A stretch of 64,000 bases of DNA from Caulochytrium protostelioides. Taxonomy: Eukaryota; Chytridiomycota; Caulochytriomycetes; Caulochytriales; Caulochytriaceae. A model generated the notes under the pieces. That model had not been told where the DNA came from and ran no database searches. It worked only from the letters and a program-made list of their open reading frames with translations. The first letter of the stretch is position 1. The number at the start of each line of letters is the position of its first letter. Location of the stretch: contig ML014170.1 of NCBI GenBank assembly GCA_003615045.1, positions 37,040-101,039 of the forward strand, in the 5' to 3' direction. The translations under genes and the position numbers were made by a program. Below are positions 8,875 through 19,364 of the stretch, in pieces.

Positions 8875-11800
8875 TTACGCGCTGGGAGCGACCTGCCCGA
8901 CGCCCGGCGCGGCCAATGCCGCGGTGATGAGGGCGACCATATTATCGTCCATGCCCATCTCATCCTCGCTCGTGCTGCCGTCCGTCCCCGAGACCTGGCT
9001 CGACGCGCTGGACGCCGCGCCGTTCGTGACTGTCAGGGCACCCAATCGGCCATTGTGACTCGTTAACCGCGGTTCAGCAGACGACAGCGGCGCGACATGA
9101 TCATGCCGCGCCGCCGTGTCGCGGTGGCTATGCGATCCAGCTGCTGGGTGCGACGGATGTGCCGGGACGCTCGCGGTCGCGGCGTGCGGCGACGCGGTCG
9201 GCGGCGGCGCCATCCAGCTCCCGCTGAGCCGCTGCGCGGGCAGCGTGTGGATCGGCTGCGGACTGAGCGCGGTGTCGGCATAGCCGCCGCCGCTGCCGTG
9301 GGCGCTGTGGGCGCTGTGGGCGCTGTGGGCGCTGTGGGCGCCGTAGCCGTCGTGGGGCACGGCAAGATTCGAGACCGCCGAGGCGGTCGCGAGGCCGCTG
9401 CGGGGCCGGGCGTGGGGGCCGTACGGGTGAGGCGTGGCGCTCACGAGGTCGCCGCCGACGCTGCTGGGCCGCGGTTTCGCGCGCCGCGGGATAGCGGCGG
9501 GCCGGTCAGCGGCGAGCGACGGCGTCAAGTCGACGACGTGCAGCGCCGCTAGCGTGCCGTCAATGAATTGCCGCGTCAGCTTCGCGCGGAGCTTCTCGCC
9601 CGTCGCGCGATGCACGCAGATCGTGGCGGGCGCGACAAAGACAAGATGCGTCACGACGAGGCCGTGTTCCTGAATGCACGTGTTGACGATGCGCGGGATC
9701 ATGTTGGCGATGAGACAGCGGTGGCGCGGCGTCAGCGGCGTCGCGGTATACTCGGACGCCGAGTTGGCCAACCCCGAAGCCGAGGTCGACGACAGGTAGC
9801 CGTCGCGGCGTGGCGGTAGGCCGTGGGCCGCAGCGCTGCTGCTGGGATCGCCGCCCACCGCGCCACCGACCAGCTTAGAGGCGGCTCCGTCGCCTACGAG
9901 GTTGAGCTCGACGACGACGACGCGCTTCTCGGGACTGAACGCCGTCTTGGCGATGTGGATGAAGGCGGAGCTGCCGTGGGCGATGCTCGGATTGGCCTCG
10001 AGGCTGGCCTCGACGTCGGGCGCGAGCAAGCGGCGGCCGTCGTCGAGATAAACGAGGCTTTCGTTTGCGCCGACGAGGACCAGGCGCATCTCATACTGCG
10101 TCGGGTCGCGCGCATAGCCGTGCCACCCGGCGTGGTGGGGGTCGCCGCGGGTCATGCGGACGCTGGGGCCCTCGACGCGATACGGGGGCTCAATGCGAGT
10201 CGGCCATAGGAACCCCTGGAAGCCCGTCTTTGCGAAGACGAGCGACGGGTCGACGCCGTCCATTGTGATCTGGCTGTTAAGGGTCGCGGCGGCAGCGGTG
10301 GTCTGCGAGGCGGCGATCGCGCGCTGGATGTTGGCCGCCGCGCAGACGCAGACCTCCCCCCACTCGTCGGGACGGCAGAGCTGGCCCTGGGCGTTCATGA
10401 CGGCGATCACGGTGTCGCGCGGGACGAAGCCGACGTCGCGCACGACCACGGGGTCGTAGAGCGACGCGGCCGTGCGACGCAGGTTGGGCATCGATCCGAC
10501 GAGCGCCGGCGTGATTTCCGTCGTGACCACGTGGTCCCACGTCGTGCTCTGCGAACGCTGCGTCCCGGATGCCGAATGCGCTTCGTGGGGCACTATGGCC
10601 GCGATGGTCTGCCGCTCCTCGCGGACCACCAGCCGGCCCTGGCGATACGCGAGGGGGTCGAGCAGCAGCGTCGCCATACTTGACCGCGTCACGGGCGCCG
10701 CGGTGCTCCCCGGCGGCGGCGAGACGGAGTCAGCAAAGCGCGCCGCGACCATGGGGTTGGCGGCGTTCGCATAGACGACATGGAGTAGCGCTTCGGAGAC
10801 GCGGTTCGTCGTTAACAGCCCGTACAGCCGCTTCATGTGCGCCAAATCCGCCTGGGTTTCCAAGACGACCGTGAACCGCTCGACCATTGTGGGCGATAGC
10901 GTCCGAGCAGCCGCGAGCGCCGTGGACGACGGCGATGCAGCGGCGGCGGCGGCAGGAGCGGTGGCACGCGCCGTCTTGGCGGCCGAGGCAGCCGGCACGG
11001 ATGGCGGCGGCGGCGACGGCGGCAGCGAGACGAGAAGCTGTAGCGCATGCAGCGTGAGCGCCGGCGTCGTGAGCACATGCGTGAGCTGGAACCGATGCAA
11101 GGCCGCGAACAGCATTTCAGGGTTTTCATGGACGTCTGCGGGATGCATGAGGTAGCACGTCTCGCCGCTGAAGACAGGCATGAGATCGGTCAGCAGCGCG
11201 CCGAACGTCGTGCTGCTGTCGAGGCAAGCTAGGTAGGCGGCACGGGGCACGGGCGGCGCAGCGGAAGCGGGCGCCGCCGCGGCCGGTGCCGCCTTTTTAG
11301 CCTTCGCTGACGCTGGGAACGCGCGGAGACCATGCGGGTCCTTGCTCGAACGTTCGGCTACGTCGTGGGAGGACGGCGCGGCCGCGGACGTTGCCACATC
11401 GTCCAAGCCGCGATGCGCCACGTAGGTGCGGCACCGCTCCATCAGCGTGCGGTGCGAGAGGCTGATGAACGAGACGGCATCGGTCTGCACGGACGGGTAC
11501 GCGAGCATCATGGCGGTCGCCGCCTGTGGCTGGGTATGGAAGAGCGGGTCCTGCATGAGATCGAGTGCGGCGTGCTTCTTATGGTGCGCGGCGGCCGAGG
11601 TGGCCGTGAGCGCGATCGGGCTCGCCATCAGGCCAGCGCGATGGACCGGAATGAGCGGCGGCATCGCGAGGTTGCCGCTGGCGGCCTGCAGACGCTGCTT
11701 GATCTTGTTCTGCACGGCGCGGAGCTTGAGAACGCCCTCGGTGACGGCGTCGACGACGATGGCGCGGACCTGGAGGATCTCGATGCTTTTGCAAAAGACG

Positions 11801-14800
11801 GCGATGGCGTCGTCCAGCCGCTGCGGGTCGAACGGCGCCAGCGGCAGGCACACGATGCCCGAAAACAGACAAGCATGCACCGCGGCGATGCGGTGCAGCG
11901 AGGGGCTCATGTGGACGAGAACAACGTCGCCTTCGCGGCAGTGATGGCGCTGGCGCAGGAGCTGGCCGATGCCGTGGGCCTTGCGCGCGAGCTTGCGGAA
12001 GGTAAGCGATTTGTCGGACTTGGCCTGGATTTGTAGGTACGCCACACGGTTGGGCGTGCTGCGGCAGCGGCGCGCGAGGCAGTGCGCCATCGTCTCGGCA
12101 CTGGCGTCATCATTTGCTGCGTGCTCGCTGTCGGTGCGCACGACGGGCGCGTCGGACTCGAGGTCGACGGCGGACACGGGCCGCGGCTGGCCGGCGATCT
12201 GCAGCGGCGCCGTCGGCGCGGCCATGTCCATCGCGACATACGGCAGCTGTGCCTGCGCCTCGCGGTTCGATGCCCAGACGATCTGCGGCCGCGGCCCGCG
12301 GACATAGTCCAGCGGCGGCCCGATCACGCCCAAGCCGTCGTGCCCGAGAAACAGGGCCGTTTCCTCGATGGGCAGCGCGCCCGCGACAAAGAGCCGCTTA
12401 ATTTTGGCGGCGTCCAGGCAGACGGCGAACGCATATGCCGGACCGTGGGTCTTGCTGACGAGCACCGTCTCGAGGTAGCGCCGGCACTGGCGCTCCGGGT
12501 CGCCGGCGGCGTCGCTAGACGCCGCGGCGGCCGGGTTCATGACGGCCGCCAGTAGGCTTTGCCGCTTCGGCGGGGGCGGCCGCATGGCGTGGGCATGCGG
12601 CCCGCGGCGCGACATCATATGGAGGTGCGAGACCTCGCGGATGGTGCTGCGCCACGCGACCGGGCTCAGGAGCCCGTGCCAGTCTGAGCTCGGCGGAATC
12701 GCGTGCGACCCGTCGATCTTGGGTAGCCGCTTGGGCAGCGCGCCGACGGCGGCGCGACAGATGGCGTAGGGCGCGACGCCGAAGCCGTGGAGGAGCAGCT
12801 CGCGGATCGAGGCGGTCTGCTCGGCCGCAGCCTCGTAGATGACGACGACCAGGTAGTTGTGGTTGAGCCAGATCGTGAACAGCGCGACACTCTCGATGTT
12901 GGCGTTCTTGCGCAGCAGGAACGTTTCCATCAGCGGCGTGAACAACAGCTTGAACTGCGTTGGCGCCATGTCCACCGCCATCGTCAGCGACGGGCAGTAG
13001 ACGACCGGAGCCGGCGGCAGTACGACGCTGGCATCGCGGTGATGCTCGTGGCCGTGCGGGTGGGACCCACGCGGCAGCGGGAGCGGCAGCGGGATCGGCA
13101 CGTACTGGCGCGCCACCTGCTGGCGCAGCCGCAGGGTATCAAATTTGGTGCCCAACCCATACAGACGTGAGTCCATCAGGAAGCCAAAGACGCCCGTGCG
13201 AAGGAATCGCTGCGGCAGCGGCGTCGCAGCCACGTGGGCGGACATGCGCGCGGCGTGATCGAGCACGTGGGCGATGGCGTGGTAGATAGCGTCCGTGAGG
13301 CGCGGCTGCCCGAGGAAGCCGGTCGGCATGGGCAACGCCGCGGCGGTTTCGGGGCCGGCGCGCTCAATCCAGAACTCGCCCACGAGGCCCGACGGCAGGA
13401 TGACCTTCACGTCGGGATGGACCACGGCCACCGTGAGTCCCGGTGCGAGGTCGCCGAGATCGACGGCGGCGATGCCGTCGGAGCCCGGCTCGACCTCGAC
13501 TGCGCGGCCCTCATTGAACAGCGCGCGGCCATCCACCTCGAGATAGGTCTGGCTGTTGAAGCCGAACAGCATCCCCGCGAACTCGTCGAGCGGCGTCAGG
13601 TTGAGCCAGCCGTCGGGTGGCGTGAAGCCGAGATCGCGCAGGTGGCTTTGCACGCTTTCGACAAAGCGGGCCTGATACTCGGCCTCCACGAGCACGATCC
13701 GGCGGAGTCGCGCGAGCGCGCGCTTGATGTCGGACCGGGCCCGGTCTGACTCCGCGGCTTCAGCTGCCAGATGCCGGCAGAGCTGCATCACCTGGCGGTG
13801 ATCCATCACAAGCTCGGTGGGTCGCGTGGCCGCAAGCCACTTGGACCACTGCACGGGCTTAGCAGGGCCATACAAGAAATTCGGCGACAGCGACGCCATC
13901 TCGTTGTGGGAAGCCATGGACGGCAATAGCGACGATGCTGAAGGTGATAATGACGACGATGCCAAGTCATCCATTACGTCGAACGCGCCGGTGAGGACCG
14001 TCGTCGTATGTCCGTTCATAATGCCCATCAACGCAATGAACAACCCCGCTTGAGCACGCAGATTGAGGAGCAGTCCGACGTGGGTAGCGCCGGACCCGCA
14101 CGCCGTGCCGTCAAGCATGATGTTGCGGTAGTTTCGCAGCAGCGCATACAACGATTCCGTGGTGAGCATGGCGGCTTTGATCTCGCCGAGCGGGCTCTGG
14201 GTGTAGTCGACCAGCGCGAGGTACGGCGGGTGCGGGAAGGTCGAGAAGCCCTGCTTGACGGCGGCGTGACTTGCGAGCACCGAGAGCGGCGACTCGGACA
14301 CGCGGATCGATCGCGTCGTGTGTAGCAGCGGAATCGCCCCCGCATGGCCGGGCAGCGCCGACGCCGATGCCGACGCCGCATGCGTGTGGTTGCTGTGGCG
14401 CGGGTCGGAATGGGACCGCTTGAACAGGCGCTGGGTGGCGTCAGTCGTCAACAACACGCCGATCCGGGCGTGGCGGATCATGTAGGTCAGCTCCGCCCGC
14501 TGGGCCTCCGGGTCGGCCGAGAAGAGCGGCAGCGGGATCGCCGTCAGGCCGACATGGAACGCGGCAAACACGCTGGCCAAGAAGTCGACCGGCTCGGTAT
14601 GGCGGAAAAGGAGGCCGACAGCCGTCGCGCCCGCGGGGACCCGCTCCTTGAGAAGATGGGCCAGCTTGAGCATGTACTTGTGGAAGCGCTCGAACGTCCA
14701 CGTGCTTTGCGGCTTGATTTCGACGCCGCCGGTGGGGCGGTGGGCGACAACGAATGCCGTCCGCTTGCCGTGCACGTGGCTGTAGAACTGCAGCGCCGAC

Positions 14801-17800
14801 GAGACGTCCGCAAAGCTCTCGCGCCGCTCGCCCTCCAGCGGCAAGCGCTCTTTCGCGGCCATCATGACGGGATGCGCGCCGCCCATTCGCTGCCACGTCG
14901 CGCGGTACGCTTCGTCCAGCTCGTCGTGGGAGAACGGCGTTCCGTTCGCAAGGGCCGGCGAGGCCGGCATGGGTACGTGCATCTGGAGGGGCATCGGCAC
15001 GGATGGCACGGGCGCCATGCTCGGTATGGACGGCGCGACAGGAGCAGCCGGGGGCGGCAGCGCCGCGTGAGATGGGAGCGGCAGCGCAGGCGGCATCCCC
15101 GCGTGCGCGGTCTCCGTCACCTCGATGCGCGGCGCCGCTGTGGACGCCGAGACATGCCGCACCGTAGACGCAGTGGACGCAACGTGCGAGGCCACGTGCG
15201 ACGAGGCGGGATGCATGACGCGATTTAGGTGGCGGTTGATTGCGCCGTCGGGGTCATTGTCGTGGTCGCCGCGGATCGGCGAGTCGAAAATCATGCGGTG
15301 GTCGTGGTTGCGGTGCACGGAGGTGCTGTGGTCGGAGCGGGTGCGCGTCTGAGGCAGCGACGTCGATGACAGACTCTGGCTCTGGAGGGTCAAGGTCGTC
15401 GATGCCGGGCGCGCCACCTCCATCGTGGCGGCGGAGCGCATGCGTTCATACGCATCGCGATGCTCAGTCGTGGGTGGCAGCGGCCCTATGGCGGTGACGA
15501 AGGACGGCGTCGATACGCTCGGGAGCGTCAGCAGGGGCGGCGCCAACAACGGCACCGCGGGCGAGTCCAGCATCGGCAGCGCCGGGACCTGCTGCGGCTG
15601 CAGGTACGGATGATCCTGCGGGAGAAGCGGCGACTGCGCGATCACGGTGTTCAGCACGGGCGTGCTCGGCAGCGGGTACAGGCTATAGCTGTCGGCCGGG
15701 GAGAAGGAGGCGCGGCGCATCGACTTGATCGAGCGCAGGATGGGCGCTTGGCGGGCCAGGCCGTAGGCATGCACGGGCGCCTGCGGCATCGGCAGTGACG
15801 CCAGGTCGGTGGCCGTCTGGCCGCCGTGGGCGCCCGCGGCGCTGCTGGGGGTATCGACCGCCGCAGGCGCCCCGGTGGGCGCAAGCGACGGTTGGGCCAG
15901 CTGCAGGCTCTGGTCCGAGTTCGCGCGGCGGCGCATCGACCGCGTCGATTTCAGCGTGACCTGGCGCAGCACGGCGCCGGGCGGACGGCTCCGCGTCGTA
16001 GACGTCCGCTGGCCGATCATATACACCGCCGCGGTCACGGCCGGCGGAGCGACATCGCGAGAGGACCGCGACAGCATCGTGGCCGGGGACGGCGACCGCG
16101 GCACGGGGGCATCAGCAATATAGGAGGAAGCCGCGGCGGTCCGCGGCGTCGCCGCCGGTGCGGCGACGGCGGGCGCCGTGCTGGCAGCGGATGCGTCGGC
16201 AGAAGCGGCGGAAACAGTGACAGCACGATGGCTGACGCCGTCATCGCGCTCGGTGGGTATCAGGGGAGGCTCTGGCATGGTGGGCCGCTGCTCTAGGGGG
16301 TTCGCTGTCGCTCCCGCCGTCGCGGCAAGCTCAGGGGCATCCTGGAGCCGCCACGAGGCGGACGGTTCGGCGGCGCCCGGGGCCATAGTCGACCCGTGCA
16401 GTGGAGTGCGGGACGGTGCGGCGGTAAGCGGCACCAGGCGCGGGGAGGTAGCGATACTCAGGCCCGCCAGGAAGCGGGCCATGTCGTCAATAAGCGAGCC
16501 GTCGGCGTCAAGCTGCGGCTGGGGCAGGTCGATGGGTAGATGCCATGTCGGCAGTGCCGTTGACGGCTCGTCGGAAGACGTCCGGGCGGCGTGACCGTCG
16601 TCGGGGCCGTCGTCGCTGCCGCCGTGCTCAGAAGCCGTATTCGTGGCTATCGAAGAGTCGTTTCCGCCTAACGGCGCGCTGGTGGTGTCGTGGTCGTGGC
16701 CTGCCCGCGCATACGACGCCGCAATGGCCTTCGCGACTACTGAGGGCGACGTCTGCGAGGACACTGACGACGATCCGACGTCGGTGGGCGCCGCGGGCAC
16801 GCCGCGGCCGATTAGGTGCGCGGCGACGCCGTGGCTAGTCGCATTGTCATCGCCGTCGTCCATGCCGGGGTGAGCGTCGCGGTCGTCGTCGGCGGCATGG
16901 CTGTCATGCAGACTGGTGGCCGCACTCGCCACGAGCGCCGGCGTCGCGACTGCCGTGACGCCGTCCTGCGTCGGCGCGTCTGATTCCGAGACTAGCCGCG
17001 GCGTCGACCTTTCCGTCGTAGGCGTTGAGTCTACCGACTCGTCCGTGCTTGCCGCAGCGGCCCTTCGCGAGCGCGTCGTCGTCGCGATCGCTATCATAGG
17101 CGCTGAGGATGCCGAAGGCGCCGACGGCGCCGCGGCTGGCGATACGACGGTGGCACCGGATGGCGACTTTGCGTTCGTCGTCTTAGCCGATCGCTGGAAC
17201 CACAGGTTCCAGAACGACGAGCGACCAAACCACCCCGGCCGGGCCGCTGGCGCCGCTGGCGCTGATGGCCCCGGCGCGGATCGTGGTGGTGGTCGGTGAT
17301 CGCCTGCGGGCGAGAGATCGGACGTTGCTGTGACAGCGGCGGCGGCGTGGGCGGGCTTCTCGGGCGCGCTGGACCGCACGACGCTGCAGGTCGCGCCCGT
17401 CATGTGGATGCAGGATGTCGGGCGCGCCGGGGCTCCCGTCGGCGTCGGTGCCGCCGTGCCCGTCGCGCTCGCCGATAGTGTCGCTGCTGCCGCCGCTGCC
17501 GCCGTGCGCGGCGCCTCGTACGTCGCAGCGGTGGCGGCGGGCGGGCGGCCAGGGGCGCCCGTGGAGAGCGCGGACGAGGAGGAGCGCCACTTGAGCAGCC
17601 CGAGCAGGCTCGCGCTGTACCGCCGGTGTGAGGCGGGCGTGCCGCGGTCGTTGTAGAAGTTGGGCGGCGGGTATTTGGCGAAAACGGCCATGCACTGCTT
17701 GGCGTATCCCTGGGCGGTCAGATCGCCCGCGTCGTAGTCGCGCTGGATCTGGATCAGCTGCCGCTGCGCTTTGGCGGGAAGGTACGGGGGAATCGGGAAA

Positions 17801-18066
17801 CGCTGAGCCGGCATTCGCAGATGTGCCATCTCTGCCGGCGCGGCGACGGCTGGCGCGGCGACAGCCGATGCGGAAGCGCTCAGAGAGGCCTCGGGCTTGC
17901 TCGCGCTGGGCCGGCCGGCCTCACCGACGACGGCCATACTGCTGGTGGTCATGCCAACGTCCGAGAGGGACGCCGTCGCGCCGTGGCCATGACGGACGGA
18001 GTGGGCTGCGGCGTGTCCGGCCGCATGGGCGCCGGCATGCATGGCGGCGTGCGCCTCGGTCGGCAT
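8875..18066 (-). CDS. DIP2: DIP2/Cmr2-like protein: DMAP1-binding domain plus two AMP-binding (FAAL-like) domains
   Basis: Disco-interacting protein 2 (yeast Cmr2, fission yeast Mug62) carries two fatty-acyl-AMP-ligase-like domains and is linked to control of diacylglycerol pools. The frame begins at ATG 18066 (the open frame starts three codons earlier at a GTG) and encodes 3063 residues, against about 1500-1700 in animals and yeast. A DMAP1-binding segment lies at about 85-140 (FPIPPYLPAKAQRQLIQIQR, then DYDAGDLTAQGYAKQCMAVF). About 900 residues of Ser/Ala/Pro/Thr-rich disordered sequence follow. The first adenylation domain starts near residue 1045 (WTFERFHKYMLKLAHLLKER), the second near 1990 (LARKAHGIGQLLRQRHHCRE, MSPSLHRIAAVHACLFSGI). 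Both run in one frame to about 2820, followed by a His/Ser-rich tail with a SAH triplet repeat. Domain order is as in the family; only the linker is unusual. Confidence 0.9.
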   Translation of the reverse strand: MPTEAHAAMHAGAHAAGHAAAHSVRHGHGATASLSDVGMTTSSMAVVGEAGRPSASKPEASLSASASAVAAPAVAAPAEMAHLRMPAQRFPIPPYLPAKAQRQLIQIQRDYDAGDLTAQGYAKQCMAVFAKYPPPNFYNDRGTPASHRRYSASLLGLLKWRSSSSALSTGAPGRPPAATAATYEAPRTAAAAAAATLSASATGTAAPTPTGAPARPTSCIHMTGATCSVVRSSAPEKPAHAAAAVTATSDLSPAGDHRPPPRSAPGPSAPAAPAARPGWFGRSSFWNLWFQRSAKTTNAKSPSGATVVSPAAAPSAPSASSAPMIAIATTTRSRRAAAASTDESVDSTPTTERSTPRLVSESDAPTQDGVTAVATPALVASAATSLHDSHAADDDRDAHPGMDDGDDNATSHGVAAHLIGRGVPAAPTDVGSSSVSSQTSPSVVAKAIAASYARAGHDHDTTSAPLGGNDSSIATNTASEHGGSDDGPDDGHAARTSSDEPSTALPTWHLPIDLPQPQLDADGSLIDDMARFLAGLSIATSPRLVPLTAAPSRTPLHGSTMAPGAAEPSASWRLQDAPELAATAGATANPLEQRPTMPEPPLIPTERDDGVSHRAVTVSAASADASAASTAPAVAAPAATPRTAAASSYIADAPVPRSPSPATMLSRSSRDVAPPAVTAAVYMIGQRTSTTRSRPPGAVLRQVTLKSTRSMRRRANSDQSLQLAQPSLAPTGAPAAVDTPSSAAGAHGGQTATDLASLPMPQAPVHAYGLARQAPILRSIKSMRRASFSPADSYSLYPLPSTPVLNTVIAQSPLLPQDHPYLQPQQVPALPMLDSPAVPLLAPPLLTLPSVSTPSFVTAIGPLPPTTEHRDAYERMRSAATMEVARPASTTLTLQSQSLSSTSLPQTRTRSDHSTSVHRNHDHRMIFDSPIRGDHDNDPDGAINRHLNRVMHPASSHVASHVASTASTVRHVSASTAAPRIEVTETAHAGMPPALPLPSHAALPPPAAPVAPSIPSMAPVPSVPMPLQMHVPMPASPALANGTPFSHDELDEAYRATWQRMGGAHPVMMAAKERLPLEGERRESFADVSSALQFYSHVHGKRTAFVVAHRPTGGVEIKPQSTWTFERFHKYMLKLAHLLKERVPAGATAVGLLFRHTEPVDFLASVFAAFHVGLTAIPLPLFSADPEAQRAELTYMIRHARIGVLLTTDATQRLFKRSHSDPRHSNHTHAASASASALPGHAGAIPLLHTTRSIRVSESPLSVLASHAAVKQGFSTFPHPPYLALVDYTQSPLGEIKAAMLTTESLYALLRNYRNIMLDGTACGSGATHVGLLLNLRAQAGLFIALMGIMNGHTTTVLTGAFDVMDDLASSSLSPSASSLLPSMASHNEMASLSPNFLYGPAKPVQWSKWLAATRPTELVMDHRQVMQLCRHLAAEAAESDRARSDIKRALARLRRIVLVEAEYQARFVESVQSHLRDLGFTPPDGWLNLTPLDEFAGMLFGFNSQTYLEVDGRALFNEGRAVEVEPGSDGIAAVDLGDLAPGLTVAVVHPDVKVILPSGLVGEFWIERAGPETAAALPMPTGFLGQPRLTDAIYHAIAHVLDHAARMSAHVAATPLPQRFLRTGVFGFLMDSRLYGLGTKFDTLRLRQQVARQYVPIPLPLPLPRGSHPHGHEHHRDASVVLPPAPVVYCPSLTMAVDMAPTQFKLLFTPLMETFLLRKNANIESVALFTIWLNHNYLVVVIYEAAAEQTASIRELLLHGFGVAPYAICRAAVGALPKRLPKIDGSHAIPPSSDWHGLLSPVAWRSTIREVSHLHMMSRRGPHAHAMRPPPPKRQSLLAAVMNPAAAASSDAAGDPERQCRRYLETVLVSKTHGPAYAFAVCLDAAKIKRLFVAGALPIEETALFLGHDGLGVIGPPLDYVRGPRPQIVWASNREAQAQLPYVAMDMAAPTAPLQIAGQPRPVSAVDLESDAPVVRTDSEHAANDDASAETMAHCLARRCRSTPNRVAYLQIQAKSDKSLTFRKLARKAHGIGQLLRQRHHCREGDVVLVHMSPSLHRIAAVHACLFSGIVCLPLAPFDPQRLDDAIAVFCKSIEILQVRAIVVDAVTEGVLKLRAVQNKIKQRLQAASGNLAMPPLIPVHRAGLMASPIALTATSAAAHHKKHAALDLMQDPLFHTQPQAATAMMLAYPSVQTDAVSFISLSHRTLMERCRTYVAHRGLDDVATSAAAPSSHDVAERSSKDPHGLRAFPASAKAKKAAPAAAAPASAAPPVPRAAYLACLDSSTTFGALLTDLMPVFSGETCYLMHPADVHENPEMLFAALHRFQLTHVLTTPALTLHALQLLVSLPPSPPPPSVPAASAAKTARATAPAAAAAASPSSTALAAARTLSPTMVERFTVVLETQADLAHMKRLYGLLTTNRVSEALLHVVYANAANPMVAARFADSVSPPPGSTAAPVTRSSMATLLLDPLAYRQGRLVVREERQTIAAIVPHEAHSASGTQRSQSTTWDHVVTTEITPALVGSMPNLRRTAASLYDPVVVRDVGFVPRDTVIAVMNAQGQLCRPDEWGEVCVCAAANIQRAIAASQTTAAAATLNSQITMDGVDPSLVFAKTGFQGFLWPTRIEPPYRVEGPSVRMTRGDPHHAGWHGYARDPTQYEMRLVLVGANESLVYLDDGRRLLAPDVEASLEANPSIAHGSSAFIHIAKTAFSPEKRVVVVELNLVGDGAASKLVGGAVGGDPSSSAAAHGLPPRRDGYLSSTSASGLANSASEYTATPLTPRHRCLIANMIPRIVNTCIQEHGLVVTHLVFVAPATICVHRATGEKLRAKLTRQFIDGTLAALHVVDLTPSLAADRPAAIPRRAKPRPSSVGGDLVSATPHPYGPHARPRSGLATASAVSNLAVPHDGYGAHSAHSAHSAHSAHGSGGGYADTALSPQPIHTLPAQRLSGSWMAPPPTASPHAATASVPAHPSHPAAGSHSHRDTAARHDHVAPLSSAEPRLTSHNGRLGALTVTNGAASSASSQVSGTDGSTSEDEMGMDDNMVALITAALAAPGVGQVAPSA
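9301..9341. repeat. 9-bp tandem repeat encoding Ser-Ala-His triplets
   Basis: Perfect tandem copies of GGCGCTGTG lie inside the C-terminal tail of the DIP2-like gene. On the coding strand they give repeated Ser-Ala-His. The unit is a multiple of three, so length changes keep the frame. Confidence 0.85.
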
Positions 18067-19364
18067 GCTCTCCACCTCACGCGGCCGCTCTCGGAAGCCG
18101 GCGGTCGGTGGGGCTGATCTCGTCGCCGGATCAGGGGGTGTCAGAAGCCTGCCGCCGTCCTGAGGACGCGCGGGCGAGTCAGAGACGTGGGCGGGGTCAG
18201 CAGCGGATCACGCAGCGGGGAGCGTTGGATGCATACGCGTTGGATGTGCAAGGTCGGCATCCTGGATTGCCCTCGCTGTCATCGCGCTTGAACCCCCCCT
18301 AACGACGCCACTCATCTCGGCGAGTCCCGTGGGGACCCGCCGTATTTTTAGGTGCCATTGTGTCTGGCGACGGCGCTCCGGAGGGCACTCCGTCCGTTCC
18401 GCCATCGTGGTGGCGACCTGGATGGCCTTCACGCTGCCTGCTGCTGCCTGCTGCCATCCCACCTGGCGGCGGCCTCCACCGCCATGGTGGCCACGCTGTC
18501 CTCGCCGCTCAGTCCCGTCGCGCCCGTCGCGTCTCGGTCCTCCCACGGCCAGGGGTGCGGCACCATCCCGAACCTTCACGACGCTTCCCCGCACTCCGCT
18601 CCATCGCGCCAGCGACGACCGGCATCACGAGCGAGTGCGACGCGTCGTCGGCGACCCGACCCGACCCGACCGCCGCTCGCGACCGCCCTTCGCCATCCAC
18701 GGCGCGCTCGGATGGTGATGAACGTGGCAGCCGTGTTGTGGGCGTGTCCGCATGCGCCCTGCCGGTCCTCCCAGCCCGCGCCATACGGCAGCGGCGCGGC
18801 ATCAGGGCGTTTGAGGCTTCCCCCGCCGGAGTCGGACGTGCGGAAAGGGTTCGAGGTCAGAACGGGTGGTGGTCCCGAGCAACCGGCAGCGAAGGACATG
18901 TGGCGCAGCGCGCAGTGAAGGACGCGTGGCGCAGCATTCGGCGGAGTTTGCGCCACGGCGCCACGACGCCCAGGCGGGCCCCGGCGCGACGCCGGTCGAC
19001 TGGCGCCACACGCCCACCGCCCAGACGCGCTGCTCACCGTTCCCGGCCATGGCGCGCATTCCTCCACAGGATCGCAAGCATGACATTCGGTACTGAGGCT
19101 GAGAACACGTGCCGCGCGATAGCCATTGACCATACGCTGCATGTGGGCCGGTCGTCGATACGCTTTTTCATTCGAGACTCACCATCGATTCCATCACCAA
19201 CCCCTGGTGAGACTCTCGCCGGCCATCTGCTGCCATCGGGTTGTGCCGCATTCACGACCCTCTGATCCGCCGTACCCGCGGCGCTGCATCGCCCTCCTTT
19301 TGCTCGTTGCTTGCTGGATCGTTGGCTGCTACTTTGCCCGTCCTGGTCGTCTGCAACCATCACG
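18067..19364. other. Intergenic: divergent region between the DIP2-like gene and RRP40
   Basis: This 1.3 kb contains the promoters of two divergent genes. Long open frames on both strands look like GC-driven noise and none shows a recognisable motif. A short (CGACC)n run lies near 18655-18672. No TATA box is evident. Confidence 0.55.
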
